A stretch of 64,000 bases of DNA from Allohahella marinimesophila (GTDB lineage: Bacteria > Pseudomonadota > Gammaproteobacteria > Pseudomonadales > Oleiphilaceae): assembly GCF_039538005.1 (NCBI RefSeq), contig NZ_BAABBO010000009.1:248001-312000 (forward strand), in the 5' to 3' direction. The notes under the pieces were generated by a model, which was given only the letters and a program-made list of their open reading frames with translations, ran no database searches and had not been told where the DNA came from. Made by a program: the position numbers and the translations under genes. The number at the start of each line of letters is the position of its first letter. Within the stretch, counting starts at the first letter, position 1. Shown here piece by piece: positions 50,172-59,480 of this stretch.

Positions 50172-52973
50172 ATGAGCAAGCAAACACAGGCACCCGTCAT
50201 TCTCGTCGATGGCTCCTCCTACCTGTTCCGCGCCTTCCACGCATTGCCCAATCTGAGTAATGCCGAGGGTCATCCAACCGGCGCCATCAAGGGCGTGATC
50301 GGCATGACGAAGAAGCTGCAGAAGGAGTATCCCGGAAGCTGCATTATCGTAGTCTTCGATGCCAAGGGCGATACCTTTCGCAACGAGCTCTATGCAGAGT
50401 ATAAGGCAAACCGGCCTCCAATGGCGGAAGACCTCGGTGTTCAGATCAAACCGATACACGACATCATTCGTGCCATGGGACTCCCGCTCATCATTGAAAG
50501 CGGTGTGGAGGCTGACGATGTGATCGGTACCCTGGCGCGTCAGGCCACTGAATCGCAGCACGAATGCATCATATCGACCGGCGACAAGGATCTTGCGCAG
50601 CTGGTGTCCGAGCATGTGACGCTCCGTAATACGATGACCGAACTCTGCCTGGACAGGGCCGGCGTCAAGGAGAAGTTCGGCGTCTGGCCCGAGCAGATCA
50701 TCGATTACCTTGCGCTGGTAGGCGACACTTCGGACAACATTCCAGGGGTGCCGAAATGTGGCCCAAAGACCGCTGCAAAATGGCTGGAGCTATACGACAC
50801 ACTCGATGGGGTCGTTGCCAATGCCGACAAGATCAGCGGAAAGGTTGGTGAGTATCTGCGGGACTCGCTCGAGCAACTGCCAATGGCAAAGCAGCTGACC
50901 ACGATAAAGACCGATGTCGAGCTGTCTCATCCCCTGCACGCGATTGCGGCTGATGAGCCCGATGTCGAAGCACTCAAAGCGCTGTATCAGCAGTTCAATT
51001 TCAAGGCCTGGCTCACCGAGCTGATAGAGCCCGGCACCGCTTCTGAGTCGGTAGCCGCGACACCTGTCCGCCCGGGCTCTATCACCACAGTCACACCGGC
51101 TGATCTGCAGCTGGGCATCAATAGCGAAGCCATCGCAGCACTGGCAGCTCCGCTCAGGACTATCGAGCCGCAGTATGAAACCGTGCTGACGCGCGAGGCA
51201 CTCGATCGCTGGCTGAAGCTGATCAAGGATTCAGAACTGTTCGCCTTCGATACCGAAACTAACAGCCTCAACTACATGGAAGCCGAGATCGTCGGTTTCT
51301 CCTTGTGCGTTGAACCCGGCATCGCCTGCTATGTGCCGCTGACCCATGACTATATGGATGCGCCGGAGCAGCTCGACCGGGATGAAGTGCTCGAGCTGAT
51401 GCGACCCATTCTGGAAGATCCAGAGCAGCGCAAGCTGGGCCACAATCTGAAATACGACGCCCACGTGCTGCTCAATTGTGGCATCACCCTTCGCGGTGTG
51501 GCGGAAGACACCATTCTCGCCTCCTACGTGCTGAACTCGGTAGCCAGCCGACACAACATGGATGCCCTAGCGCTACATTATCTTCAGCTCAAGACGATCA
51601 AGTTCGAGGACGTGGCGGGCAAGGGCGCCAAGCAGTTGACCTTCAATCAGGTGGCCCTCGAACAGGCAGCGCCTTATGCGGCTGAAGATGCAGACATCAC
51701 GCTTAGGCTCTACCGCCTGCTGAGCCAGTTGCTGGCACAGACGCCGTCTCTGGATTCGGTCTATCGTGACATCGAACTGCCGCTCGAGCCCATCTTGGTC
51801 GACATCGAGCATACGGGCTGTCTCATCAACAGCCACGAGCTGCGGATCCAGAGTCAGAAACTCGCAGAACGTATCGCCGAGATCGAGAAGCAGACCTGTG
51901 AACTCGCTGGTGAGACATTCAATCTTGGCTCACCCAAGCAGCTGCAGACCATCCTGTACGATCAGATGAAACTGCCGGTGCTGAAGAAGACACCGAAGGG
52001 CCAGCCGTCGACGGCTGAAGCTGTGTTGCAGGAGCTTGCAGAAAATCACGAATTGCCAGCACTGATTCTAGAGCACCGTGGCCTGGCGAAATTGAAGTCC
52101 ACTTATACGGACAAGCTGCCACTGCTGGTGAATCATCGGTCTGGCCGCATTCATACCTGCTATCAGCAAGCGGTGGCGGCAACGGGGCGATTGTCATCAA
52201 GCGATCCCAATCTGCAGAATATCCCGATCAAATCCGTGCTCGGTCGGGAGATCCGCAAGGCCTTCATCGCTGAAAAGGGTATGAAACTGATTTCTGCCGA
52301 CTATTCCCAGATCGAGCTGCGGATCATGGCGCATTTGTCAGAGGATGAGACGCTGATTGCTGCGTTCAACGAAGGCAAGGACATTCACACAGCGACGGCG
52401 GCGGAGATTTTTGGCATCGAGCTGACCGCGGTTGAATCTGAGCACCGGCGCAAGGCCAAAGCGATCAACTTCGGCTTGATCTACGGTATGTCCGCCCATG
52501 GGCTTGCGCGCCAGATCCAGGTCGACCGATCTGAAGCGGCGGCCTATATCGATATGTACTTCAAGCGTTACCCTGGTGTGCGGCAGTTCATGGATACCAT
52601 TCGAGAACAGGCTGCCCGCGATGGCTACGTGGAAACGCTGTTTGGACGGCGCCTGTATCTGCCCGATATCCATGCCACCAATCGGAATATTCGAGAGGGC
52701 GCTCAGCGAACGGCCATTAACGCGCCGATGCAGGGCACGGCTGCAGATATCATCAAACGCGCCATGCTCGCGGTCTATCCCTGGCTCAAGTCGCAGCCAT
52801 ACAAGGCGCGTATGGTCATGCAGGTTCACGATGAACTCATTCTGGAGGTGGAAGAAGCGGCTGCAGAAGCTGTGAGTGAAGCCGTGAAAGGTCTGATGTC
52901 GGGCGCAGCCTCACTCAAGGTACCGCTCCTGGTCGAAGCGGGGATCGCAGATAATTGGGAAGCTGCGCATTGA
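50172..52973 (+). CDS. polA: DNA polymerase I
   Basis: A 933-residue family A polymerase. Residues 1-290 form the 5' nuclease (VILVDGSSYLFRAFHAL, VVFDAKGDTFRNELYAEYKANRP, ADDVIGTLARQ). A 3'-5' exonuclease with an intact FAFDTETNSL motif follows near 355. The polymerase domain includes RLSSSDPNLQNIPI, the motif A DYSQIELRIMAHLS, motif B RRKAKAINFGLIYGMS and motif C VMQVHDELI. It processes Okazaki fragments and repairs DNA. No Spot42/ErsA-like RNA was seen in the 99 bases downstream. Confidence 0.96.
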   Translation: MSKQTQAPVILVDGSSYLFRAFHALPNLSNAEGHPTGAIKGVIGMTKKLQKEYPGSCIIVVFDAKGDTFRNELYAEYKANRPPMAEDLGVQIKPIHDIIRAMGLPLIIESGVEADDVIGTLARQATESQHECIISTGDKDLAQLVSEHVTLRNTMTELCLDRAGVKEKFGVWPEQIIDYLALVGDTSDNIPGVPKCGPKTAAKWLELYDTLDGVVANADKISGKVGEYLRDSLEQLPMAKQLTTIKTDVELSHPLHAIAADEPDVEALKALYQQFNFKAWLTELIEPGTASESVAATPVRPGSITTVTPADLQLGINSEAIAALAAPLRTIEPQYETVLTREALDRWLKLIKDSELFAFDTETNSLNYMEAEIVGFSLCVEPGIACYVPLTHDYMDAPEQLDRDEVLELMRPILEDPEQRKLGHNLKYDAHVLLNCGITLRGVAEDTILASYVLNSVASRHNMDALALHYLQLKTIKFEDVAGKGAKQLTFNQVALEQAAPYAAEDADITLRLYRLLSQLLAQTPSLDSVYRDIELPLEPILVDIEHTGCLINSHELRIQSQKLAERIAEIEKQTCELAGETFNLGSPKQLQTILYDQMKLPVLKKTPKGQPSTAEAVLQELAENHELPALILEHRGLAKLKSTYTDKLPLLVNHRSGRIHTCYQQAVAATGRLSSSDPNLQNIPIKSVLGREIRKAFIAEKGMKLISADYSQIELRIMAHLSEDETLIAAFNEGKDIHTATAAEIFGIELTAVESEHRRKAKAINFGLIYGMSAHGLARQIQVDRSEAAAYIDMYFKRYPGVRQFMDTIREQAARDGYVETLFGRRLYLPDIHATNRNIREGAQRTAINAPMQGTAADIIKRAMLAVYPWLKSQPYKARMVMQVHDELILEVEEAAAEAVSEAVKGLMSGAASLKVPLLVEAGIADNWEAAH

Positions 52974-53072
52974 TCAAACGGTAGGCAAATTTGTGGTGAA
53001 TTAATGATTTTCTGCTAGATTTGAGAAAGACCTCACGTTTGATTTCTGAACTCATCTGGCAGTGCACCACCT

Positions 53073-54701
53073 ATGAACTGGTACCACAAACTACCGATCG
53101 CCTATAAGATTCTCACGGTTCCGGTTATCGGCTCCCTGGGCTTTATTGTCTATCTGCTGCTCAACCTCGACACAGCCAGCGGCAATGCCAGCCGACTGGC
53201 AGCAGTCCAGCAGGTCCAGTTTCCGCTGCTGCAGCTCTCCGAGCGCGCCATCGTCCGGGTTGACCGGATCAAGGAGACCTTCGCTTCTGCTGTCTCGACG
53301 GGCGATACCGATTCACTACTGGCGGCAGACCGCATGCGCCAGGACATGGAAGCCGACTTCAAGGAAGCCAGACAACTGGCCTCTCAGGCCGAGACTGATG
53401 TCAATACGGTGAACGCACTCACGACCCAGTTCCAGGAATACTATAAAAGCGCGCGCGATATCACTGCAGGCCTGGTGTCCGGCGACATCGATTTCGCTAC
53501 GCTGGGCGACCGCAGCGAGGCCATGACGCGTCAGCTGCAGACGCTGGACACCGATCTTGCCGCTTTCCGCGAAAAACAGTTTGCCCAGTTCACCGGCTCT
53601 CTTCAGCAGGCTGATGAAGCCGCCCAATCAGCTGTTCAGCTCGGTATCATTATTGGCCTGGTGATGATCACCATTCTCTTCGCCATCTCCATCCCCATCG
53701 CTAGCGGCATCCGTCGCAACATCGTCGGTGTGGTCGCCTCGCTGAAATCAATCGCGCAGGACAATGGGGATCTTACCGTTCGACTCAAGACACCCTCCAA
53801 AGATGAGATCGGTGACCTGGTGTTCTGGTTCAACAATTTCATGGACAAGCTGCAGGGGGTTATCAGGCGTGTGGTGGACTCCGCACTGCCGCTGAATGAG
53901 CTTGCTGGCAACCTTAACAACCTGATGATCGAGCTGAACAAGACGGTCGAGTCACAGTCGGCGAGTTCGAACCGGGCCAAGATGGCGGTCGAGGACATGA
54001 ACGTGAATGTCTCGGCGGTAGTGACCAACGCCAGTGGTGCTGCATCAGCCGCCGAAGAAGCCGACAAGGCTGCACAATATGGTCATGGTGTCGTGAAGAA
54101 GACCGTCAGCAGCATCGAACGGCTTTCAGGCGATGTGGCCGATGCCTCTGAAGTGATTCGCAAGCTGGAAAAGGATGCCGAGAAAGTCAGTATCGTCGTC
54201 GACGTCATTCGTGGCATTGCGGACCAGACCAACCTGCTGGCACTCAACGCGGCCATCGAAGCGGCCCGCGCTGGTGAGCAGGGTCGTGGGTTTGCCGTTG
54301 TGGCTGATGAGGTCCGCAGCCTCGCCTCCAAGACCCAGGAGTCGACCGAGGAGATCAATCGCACCATCGAACAGCTGCAGACGGCTTCTCAGAACGCTGT
54401 GACGGTGATGCGCAAAGGTAGCGAGCAAGCCGCAGAGAGCGTTTCGACTGCTGAATCTGCCGGCCAGAGCCTGCTGGCGATTACCGAGATCATCTCGAAG
54501 ATCAACAGTATGAACGGGGAGATCGCTGAAGCGACGAACCATCAGCAGGACATCAGCCGCTCCATCGTCAGCAACGTGGCAGATATCCACGACCGCACCG
54601 AGGAAACCTCGCAGCGTTCACTTCAGCTTGGCCGAGTGGCTGCCGACCTGGGTATGCTGGCCAGTCAGCTGGATGAAATTGCCCGACAGTTCAAGATCTG
54701 A
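53073..54701 (+). CDS. Methyl-accepting chemotaxis protein
   Basis: A 542-residue chemoreceptor. A transmembrane helix near residues 13-30 and a second near 190-212 flank a periplasmic helical sensor of about 155 residues. The HAMP segment follows (GIRRNIVGVVASLKSIAQDNGDLTVRLKTPSKDEIGDLV). The cytoplasmic hairpin has the invariant tip (DVIRGIADQTNLLALNAAIEAARAGEQGRGFAVVADEVRSLA). It carries no C-terminal CheR pentapeptide. The ligand is unknown. A strong terminator follows at 54718-54749. Confidence 0.9.
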   Translation: MNWYHKLPIAYKILTVPVIGSLGFIVYLLLNLDTASGNASRLAAVQQVQFPLLQLSERAIVRVDRIKETFASAVSTGDTDSLLAADRMRQDMEADFKEARQLASQAETDVNTVNALTTQFQEYYKSARDITAGLVSGDIDFATLGDRSEAMTRQLQTLDTDLAAFREKQFAQFTGSLQQADEAAQSAVQLGIIIGLVMITILFAISIPIASGIRRNIVGVVASLKSIAQDNGDLTVRLKTPSKDEIGDLVFWFNNFMDKLQGVIRRVVDSALPLNELAGNLNNLMIELNKTVESQSASSNRAKMAVEDMNVNVSAVVTNASGAASAAEEADKAAQYGHGVVKKTVSSIERLSGDVADASEVIRKLEKDAEKVSIVVDVIRGIADQTNLLALNAAIEAARAGEQGRGFAVVADEVRSLASKTQESTEEINRTIEQLQTASQNAVTVMRKGSEQAAESVSTAESAGQSLLAITEIISKINSMNGEIAEATNHQQDISRSIVSNVADIHDRTEETSQRSLQLGRVAADLGMLASQLDEIARQFKI

Positions 54702-54717
54702 CATTTCTTCTGGTATG

Positions 54718-54749
54718 AAAAAGGCGGCTCCGAATGGGCCGCCTTTTTT
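54718..54749. terminator. Intrinsic terminator between MCP and pilU
   Basis: AAAGGCGGC and GCCGCCTTT form a GC-rich stem with a nine-base loop, followed by six T residues. It serves the chemoreceptor gene and, being symmetric, possibly pilU from the other side. Confidence 0.85.
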
Positions 54750-54764
54750 CGTTCTGCTGCTGAC

Positions 54765-55901
54765 TCAGCGCGGTGGGTAGTCCTGTTCTTCGCTGAGTGA
54801 GAGCTTGCCAGCGGCGCCCTGTATATTGGCAGCGCTGTTATTGGCACCAAGCTTGATCATCAGACGCAAGTCGTTGGCAGAGTCAGCGTGCGCCAACGCA
54901 TCTTCGTAAGTAATCTCGCCAGCACTATACGCCTGATACAGGGCCTGATCGAAGGTCTGCATGCCGACGTCACCCGACTTCGTCATCAGCTCCTTCAGCT
55001 TGTGTACTTCTGCCTTGCGGATGAGGTCGGACACCAGCGGGGTATTGATCAGGATTTCGATGATGGCGCGTCGACCCTTGCCGTCCGGCGTCGGTACCAG
55101 TTGCTGGGCAATGATGGCCTTCAGGTTGAGCGACAGATCCATCCACACCTGATTGTGCTGTTCGGACGGGAAGAAGTTGATGATGCGGTCCAGCGCCTGG
55201 TTGGCGTTGTTCGCGTGCAGGGTCGCCAGACAGAGGTGACCTGTCTCAGCGAACACGACCGCATGCTCCATCGTGTCAGGACTGCGCACCTCACCGATCA
55301 TGATGACGTCGGGCGCCTGACGCAGGGTGTTCTTCAGCGCCATCTCGAAGCTCTCGGTATCCAGGCCAACCTCACGCTGGGTGACGATGCAGCCCTTGTG
55401 CTGGTGGATGAATTCGATGGGGTCTTCGATGGAAATGATGTGACCTTTGCTGTTCGCGTTTCGGTGCCCAATCATGGCTGCCAGCGAGGTCGATTTACCG
55501 GTACCGGTCGCGCCAACGAAGATGATGAGTCCGCGTTTGGACATGGCCAGATCCTTGATGGTTTCTGGCAGGCGCAAGTCATCGACCGAGGGAATATTGG
55601 TTTCAATTCGACGCAGCACCATACCGCAGAGGTTGCGCTGATAGAACGCGCTCACACGAAAGCGGCCGATGCCTCGCGCACTGATCGCGAAGTTGCACTC
55701 GTGGTGCGCTTCGAAATCAGTCTGCTGTTTGTCCGACATGATGGAGAACACGATCTCGCGGGTTTCCTCCGGCGAGAGCGAAGTCTTGGTGATCGGCAGC
55801 ATGCGGCCATTGACCTTCATGCTTGGCGGTACACCCGCTGTGATAAACAGGTCGGAAGCGCCCTTCTCAACCATGACCTTCAGAAGCTTGTTAAAGTCCA
55901 T
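54765..55901 (-). CDS. pilU: Type IV pilus ATPase PilU
   Basis: A 378-residue PilT-like hexameric ATPase. Walker A GATGTGKSTSLAAM lies near residue 130. The Asp box and Walker B-like region read MIGEVRSPDTMEHAV, with a His box in LCLATLHANN. N-terminal MDFNKLLKVMVEKGASDLFITAG is diagnostic of PilU, together with the extended C-terminus. It supports PilT-dependent pilus retraction and twitching. Separated from pilT by 39 bases on the same strand, the usual pilT-pilU order. Confidence 0.93.
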   Translation of the reverse strand: MDFNKLLKVMVEKGASDLFITAGVPPSMKVNGRMLPITKTSLSPEETREIVFSIMSDKQQTDFEAHHECNFAISARGIGRFRVSAFYQRNLCGMVLRRIETNIPSVDDLRLPETIKDLAMSKRGLIIFVGATGTGKSTSLAAMIGHRNANSKGHIISIEDPIEFIHQHKGCIVTQREVGLDTESFEMALKNTLRQAPDVIMIGEVRSPDTMEHAVVFAETGHLCLATLHANNANQALDRIINFFPSEQHNQVWMDLSLNLKAIIAQQLVPTPDGKGRRAIIEILINTPLVSDLIRKAEVHKLKELMTKSGDVGMQTFDQALYQAYSAGEITYEDALAHADSANDLRLMIKLGANNSAANIQGAAGKLSLSEEQDYPPR

Positions 55902-55940
55902 AACAGTACCGGTGACTCAGAAAGTGGCTCATGGGGTAGA

Positions 55941-56975
55941 TCAGAAATTCTCGGGAATCTTGGCTTTCTCACGAGCCTGATCACGAGTGATCAGCCCCTT
56001 GGCCAGCATGGCCTGCATGCATTGATCCAGCGTCTGCATGCCGATATTGCCGCCGGTCTGGATGGAGGAGTACATCTGCGCGACCTTATCCTCACGGATC
56101 AGGTTTCGGATGGCTGGCGTGCCGATCATGATTTCATGTGCCGCGATTCTGCCGCCGCCGACTTTCTTCATCAGCGTTTGCGAGATGACTGCCTGCAGTG
56201 ATTCAGACAGCATCGATCGCACCATGGATTTTTCCGCAGCCGGGAACACGTCAACCACACGGTCGATGGTCTTGGCCGCCGAGGTGGTGTGCAGGGTGCC
56301 GAAAACAAGGTGACCGGTTTCGGCGGCTGTCAGTGCCAGTCGAATGGTCTCGAGGTCACGCATCTCGCCGACGAGGATGATGTCAGGGTCTTCCCGCAGT
56401 GCTGAACGTAGTGCCTCGCTGAAGCCCAGGGTGTCACGGTGCACTTCGCGCTGGTTGACCAGGCACTTCTTGCTCTCGTGAACGAATTCGATGGGGTCCT
56501 CGATGGTGAGGATGTGGTCGTAGCGATTGTCGTTGACGTAGTCGATCATCGCAGCGAGCGTTGTACTCTTGCCCGAACCGGTCGGACCAGTGACCAGACA
56601 CAAGCCCCGTGGCTTGCTGGCGATGTCCTTGAAGACCTGGCCCAGACCAAGGTCGTCCATGCTCAGAACCTTGGACGGGATGGTCCGGAAAACAGCACCG
56701 GCACCACGGTTCTGGTTAAAGGCGTTGACACGGAAACGGGCCACGCCAGGGACTTCGAAGGAAAAGTCGGTCTCGAGAAATTCTTCGAAGTCCTTGCGCT
56801 GCTTGTCGTTCATGATGTCGTAGATGAGCGCGTGAACTTCCTTGTGCTCGAGGGCTGGCAGGTTGATGCGCCTGACGTCGCCATCGACACGAATCATCGG
56901 CGGCAGTCCGGCAGACAGGTGGAGGTCGGAAGCCCCCTGTTTGGCGGAGAACGCGAGCAATTCAGTAATATCCAT
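55941..56975 (-). CDS. pilT: Type IV pilus retraction ATPase PilT
   Basis: A 344-residue ATPase from the ATG at 56975, exactly the length of P. aeruginosa PilT. It starts MDITELLAFSAKQGASDLHLSAG; Walker A GPTGSGKSTTLAAM, the Asp box, Walker B region ILVGEMRDLET and the His box VFGTLHTTSA are intact. It powers pilus depolymerisation. It is followed by pilU downstream and is divergent from yggS, as in P. aeruginosa. Confidence 0.95.
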   Translation of the reverse strand: MDITELLAFSAKQGASDLHLSAGLPPMIRVDGDVRRINLPALEHKEVHALIYDIMNDKQRKDFEEFLETDFSFEVPGVARFRVNAFNQNRGAGAVFRTIPSKVLSMDDLGLGQVFKDIASKPRGLCLVTGPTGSGKSTTLAAMIDYVNDNRYDHILTIEDPIEFVHESKKCLVNQREVHRDTLGFSEALRSALREDPDIILVGEMRDLETIRLALTAAETGHLVFGTLHTTSAAKTIDRVVDVFPAAEKSMVRSMLSESLQAVISQTLMKKVGGGRIAAHEIMIGTPAIRNLIREDKVAQMYSSIQTGGNIGMQTLDQCMQAMLAKGLITRDQAREKAKIPENF

Positions 56976-57065
56976 GACAACCCTCGTTACGGTGCAGTCT
57001 ATGTTGAACAAACAGTTGGGAATTCAATCATTGCAGACGGCACTGGCCGCCCTTACGATGCACTA

Positions 57066-57812
57066 ATGAGCATAGCAGACAAGCTACAGACCGTTAGGGC
57101 GCAGATACGAAATTCAACAGTCGCGGCGAGGCGCCCTGAACAGGCCGTCACGCTGCTGGCTGTCAGCAAGACCATGCCCGCCGAAGACGTGGCGGCGGCC
57201 GTGCGCCATGGGCAGCGGGACTTCGGTGAAAACTATGTGCAGGAGGCCGTCGCCAAGAAAGCAGAGGTCGACCGGCTGCTGGCAAGCGACCCCGAGTGGG
57301 CGAGACCAGTCTGGCATTTCATCGGGCCGCTCCAATCGAACAAGACCAGTGAGGTCGCGGCGCATTTCGACTGGTTTCATACCCTTGACCGCCTCAAGAT
57401 TGCGCGCCGATTATCGGAGCAGCGCCCGGACGATCTGCCGGCCTTGAACTGTTGCATTCAGGTCAATATCAGCCATGAAGACAGCAAGGCAGGCCTGCTC
57501 CCGGACCAGCACGCACTCAATGAACTGGCGACCGCCGTGGTGGGCTTGCCCGGCCTGACGCTCCGGGGACTGATGTGCATTCCTGCAGCCGATCTCGACG
57601 AGGCAGGGCTGGCGGATGCCTTCAGGCGGCTGCGTGACATGCTCGCCGAACTTCGCGAGCATCTTGGCCATGCTCATCCGGAGCAGGCTGAAAAACTTGA
57701 TACGCTGTCGATGGGCATGTCGGCCGATATGTCCATTGCCATCGCGCAGGGCGCGACCATTGTCAGAATTGGCCAGGCCATATTCGGCGCACGAACACCC
57801 ACCCATTCCTGA
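57066..57812 (+). CDS. yggS: PLP homeostasis protein (YggS/PLPBP)
   Basis: A 248-residue PLP-binding protein of the alanine-racemase N-terminal fold, from the ATG at 57066. The Schiff-base lysine is in LLAVSKTMPAED, and GENYVQEAVAKK, WHFIGPLQSNK and GMSADMSIAIAQGATIVRIGQAIFG are conserved. It buffers intracellular PLP. The start shortens a longer open frame that is antisense to pilT. proC follows 10 bases later. Confidence 0.93.
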   Translation: MSIADKLQTVRAQIRNSTVAARRPEQAVTLLAVSKTMPAEDVAAAVRHGQRDFGENYVQEAVAKKAEVDRLLASDPEWARPVWHFIGPLQSNKTSEVAAHFDWFHTLDRLKIARRLSEQRPDDLPALNCCIQVNISHEDSKAGLLPDQHALNELATAVVGLPGLTLRGLMCIPAADLDEAGLADAFRRLRDMLAELREHLGHAHPEQAEKLDTLSMGMSADMSIAIAQGATIVRIGQAIFGARTPTHS

Positions 57813-57822
57813 TTGAGAAAGC

Positions 57823-58689
57823 ATGATGTCGACACAGCAAGGCAAGCGGATCCATTTCATCGGTGCAGGTAACATGGCATCTGCCATGCTGCGCGGCCTG
57901 GTCAGCAGTGGTTTCAGCCCCGCATTGCTGTCGTGCAGCGCTCCCGCCGAAACAGAAACGCAGCGGCTCGTCGATGAGCTCGGAATAAGGGCCGCTGCTG
58001 ACAATCTTGAACTACTGACGCATTGCGATGCCATCGTGTTGGGCGTCAAGCCACAGATCCTCAAGGCGGTCTGTGAAGAGCTCGCACCTTTTCTGGCCTC
58101 GACTAATCGCCAACCGTTGGTCATTTCAATCGCCGCGGGCACGACGACGCAGTCCATTGCCGAGTGGCTAAAGCAGGATCCTGACCTGCTGCCATTGGTG
58201 CGAAGCATGCCGAATACGCCAGCACAGGTGGGGATGGGCGCTTCGGGCCTGTTTGCGACACCCGCCGTAAAGGCAGACCAGAAATCGCTAGTCCAACAGA
58301 TATTCGAAGCGTTCGGCATTGCCGTCTGGGTCGAGGATGAGTCGCAGCTGCATGCCGTGACAGCGCTGTCAGGCTCCGGGCCAGCCTACGTGTTCGAATT
58401 CATCAAGGGCATGGCCGATGCTGGCGTCTCCCTCGGTCTCTCGCCTGAAGTCAGCCGCCAGCTCGCGGAAGCGACGGTCGCCGGAGCCGCGAAACTGTGT
58501 GCAGCGTCTTCTGACGAAGAGATTTCCACACTGCAACGCAAGGTCATGTCACCGGGTGGGACCACCGAACAGGGCGTGCGTGTGCTGCAGTCCGAGCAGC
58601 TCACTGCCACGGTTAGTCGAGCCATGGAAGCAGCGCGCGATCAATCGCTGTACCTGGCTGGCGAGGGACCTGGCCCGGCGAAAAACTAG
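57823..58689 (+). CDS. proC: Pyrroline-5-carboxylate reductase
   Basis: A 288-residue enzyme. The NAD(P)-binding GAGNMASAMLRGL motif is near residue 14, with RSMPNTPAQVGMG and the signature GSGPAYVFEFIKGMADAGVSLGLS near 190. It reduces pyrroline-5-carboxylate to proline. ATGs at 57823 and 57826 are both possible. Part of the yggS-proC-yggT group. Confidence 0.95.
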   Translation: MMSTQQGKRIHFIGAGNMASAMLRGLVSSGFSPALLSCSAPAETETQRLVDELGIRAAADNLELLTHCDAIVLGVKPQILKAVCEELAPFLASTNRQPLVISIAAGTTTQSIAEWLKQDPDLLPLVRSMPNTPAQVGMGASGLFATPAVKADQKSLVQQIFEAFGIAVWVEDESQLHAVTALSGSGPAYVFEFIKGMADAGVSLGLSPEVSRQLAEATVAGAAKLCAASSDEEISTLQRKVMSPGGTTEQGVRVLQSEQLTATVSRAMEAARDQSLYLAGEGPGPAKN

Positions 58690-58770
58690 CACCGCCAATC
58701 GCTTTGGCTTTAGAATCCGTATGATTGCCGTTCCGTTCCAGGACATTCCCCAGGAGATTTGTAGCTCATC

Positions 58771-59337
58771 ATGTTTAGTCAGATACTGATATCGACGCTG
58801 GAAATACTCGGCTCCTTCTACATCACCCTGGTGATTCTGCGTTTCCTGCTTCAGTTGTCGCAGGCAGACTTCTACAACCCGATTACCCAGTTTATCGTCA
58901 AGGCCACCAATCCGCTGATATTGCCACTGCGCCGTGTCATACCGGGTCTGGGTGGTGTGGATCTCGCAGCAATCGTACTGGCGCTCATCCTTCAGATCGT
59001 GCTGCTGCTGATCATATTGACCGTCGCATCACCTGCAGGTGCTGGTTTTCCGCCCATTCTGCCCTTGCTGGGTGTCGCGGTCATCAAGGTCCTGCAGTTG
59101 ACCCTGCAGATTTATTTCATTGCCATCATTGCCGTGATCATTCTGAGCTGGGTCGCGCCTGGCAGCCGACATCCCGGGGCGATGCTGCTCGTTCAGCTGA
59201 CTGAGCCGGTGCTGGCACCGATTCGTCGCATACTGCCCAGCCTTGGTGGTCTCGACCTGTCTCCCATCGTTGTCTTCCTCATCATCAATGCGCTCACGAT
59301 CATGCTCGAGCACAGTGCCACACTCATGCTTCGTTAG
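58771..59337 (+). CDS. yggT: YggT-family membrane protein
   Basis: A 188-residue membrane protein made of two YggT repeats. Each contains the NPI-x-x-F-type loop (YNPITQFIVKATNPLILPLRRVIP and the second-copy LTEPVLAPIRRILPSLGGLDLSPIVVFL) and hydrophobic helices. Proposed roles include cell division or osmotic homeostasis, without a defined activity. It ends the yggS-proC-yggT unit. Confidence 0.92.
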   Translation: MFSQILISTLEILGSFYITLVILRFLLQLSQADFYNPITQFIVKATNPLILPLRRVIPGLGGVDLAAIVLALILQIVLLLIILTVASPAGAGFPPILPLLGVAVIKVLQLTLQIYFIAIIAVIILSWVAPGSRHPGAMLLVQLTEPVLAPIRRILPSLGGLDLSPIVVFLIINALTIMLEHSATLMLR

Positions 59338-59435
59338 GCGCCTTCTTCCGTCAATATCGGCGTAGGTTCCTGAGAACCGCGTCGACATTTGACAATTGTT
59401 TACAACTGTGGACATTTCTTGACCAGTATATTGCT

Positions 59436-59441
59436 TATAAT
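59436..59441 (+). promoter_or_regulatory. Candidate -10 box (TATAAT)
   Basis: A perfect TATAAT lies 40 bases before the GTPase start, in the AT-rich part of 59338-59480. I see no clearly spaced -35 hexamer; TTGACC is only 11 bases upstream. Confidence 0.4.
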
Positions 59442-59480
59442 TCATGCATCGACAGGCTCGTTGCAGGAGAAGCATCGTCC

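Noticed and set aside
52974..53072. Spot42/ErsA-like RNA after polA
   Set aside because: No terminator hairpin or recognisable promoter in the 99-base gap.
54888..56201. Long open frame (437 codons) on the plus strand opposite pilU/pilT
   Set aside because: Antisense shadow of the strongly conserved pilus ATPase genes; sequence is low-complexity and histidine/aspartate-rich, with no known fold.
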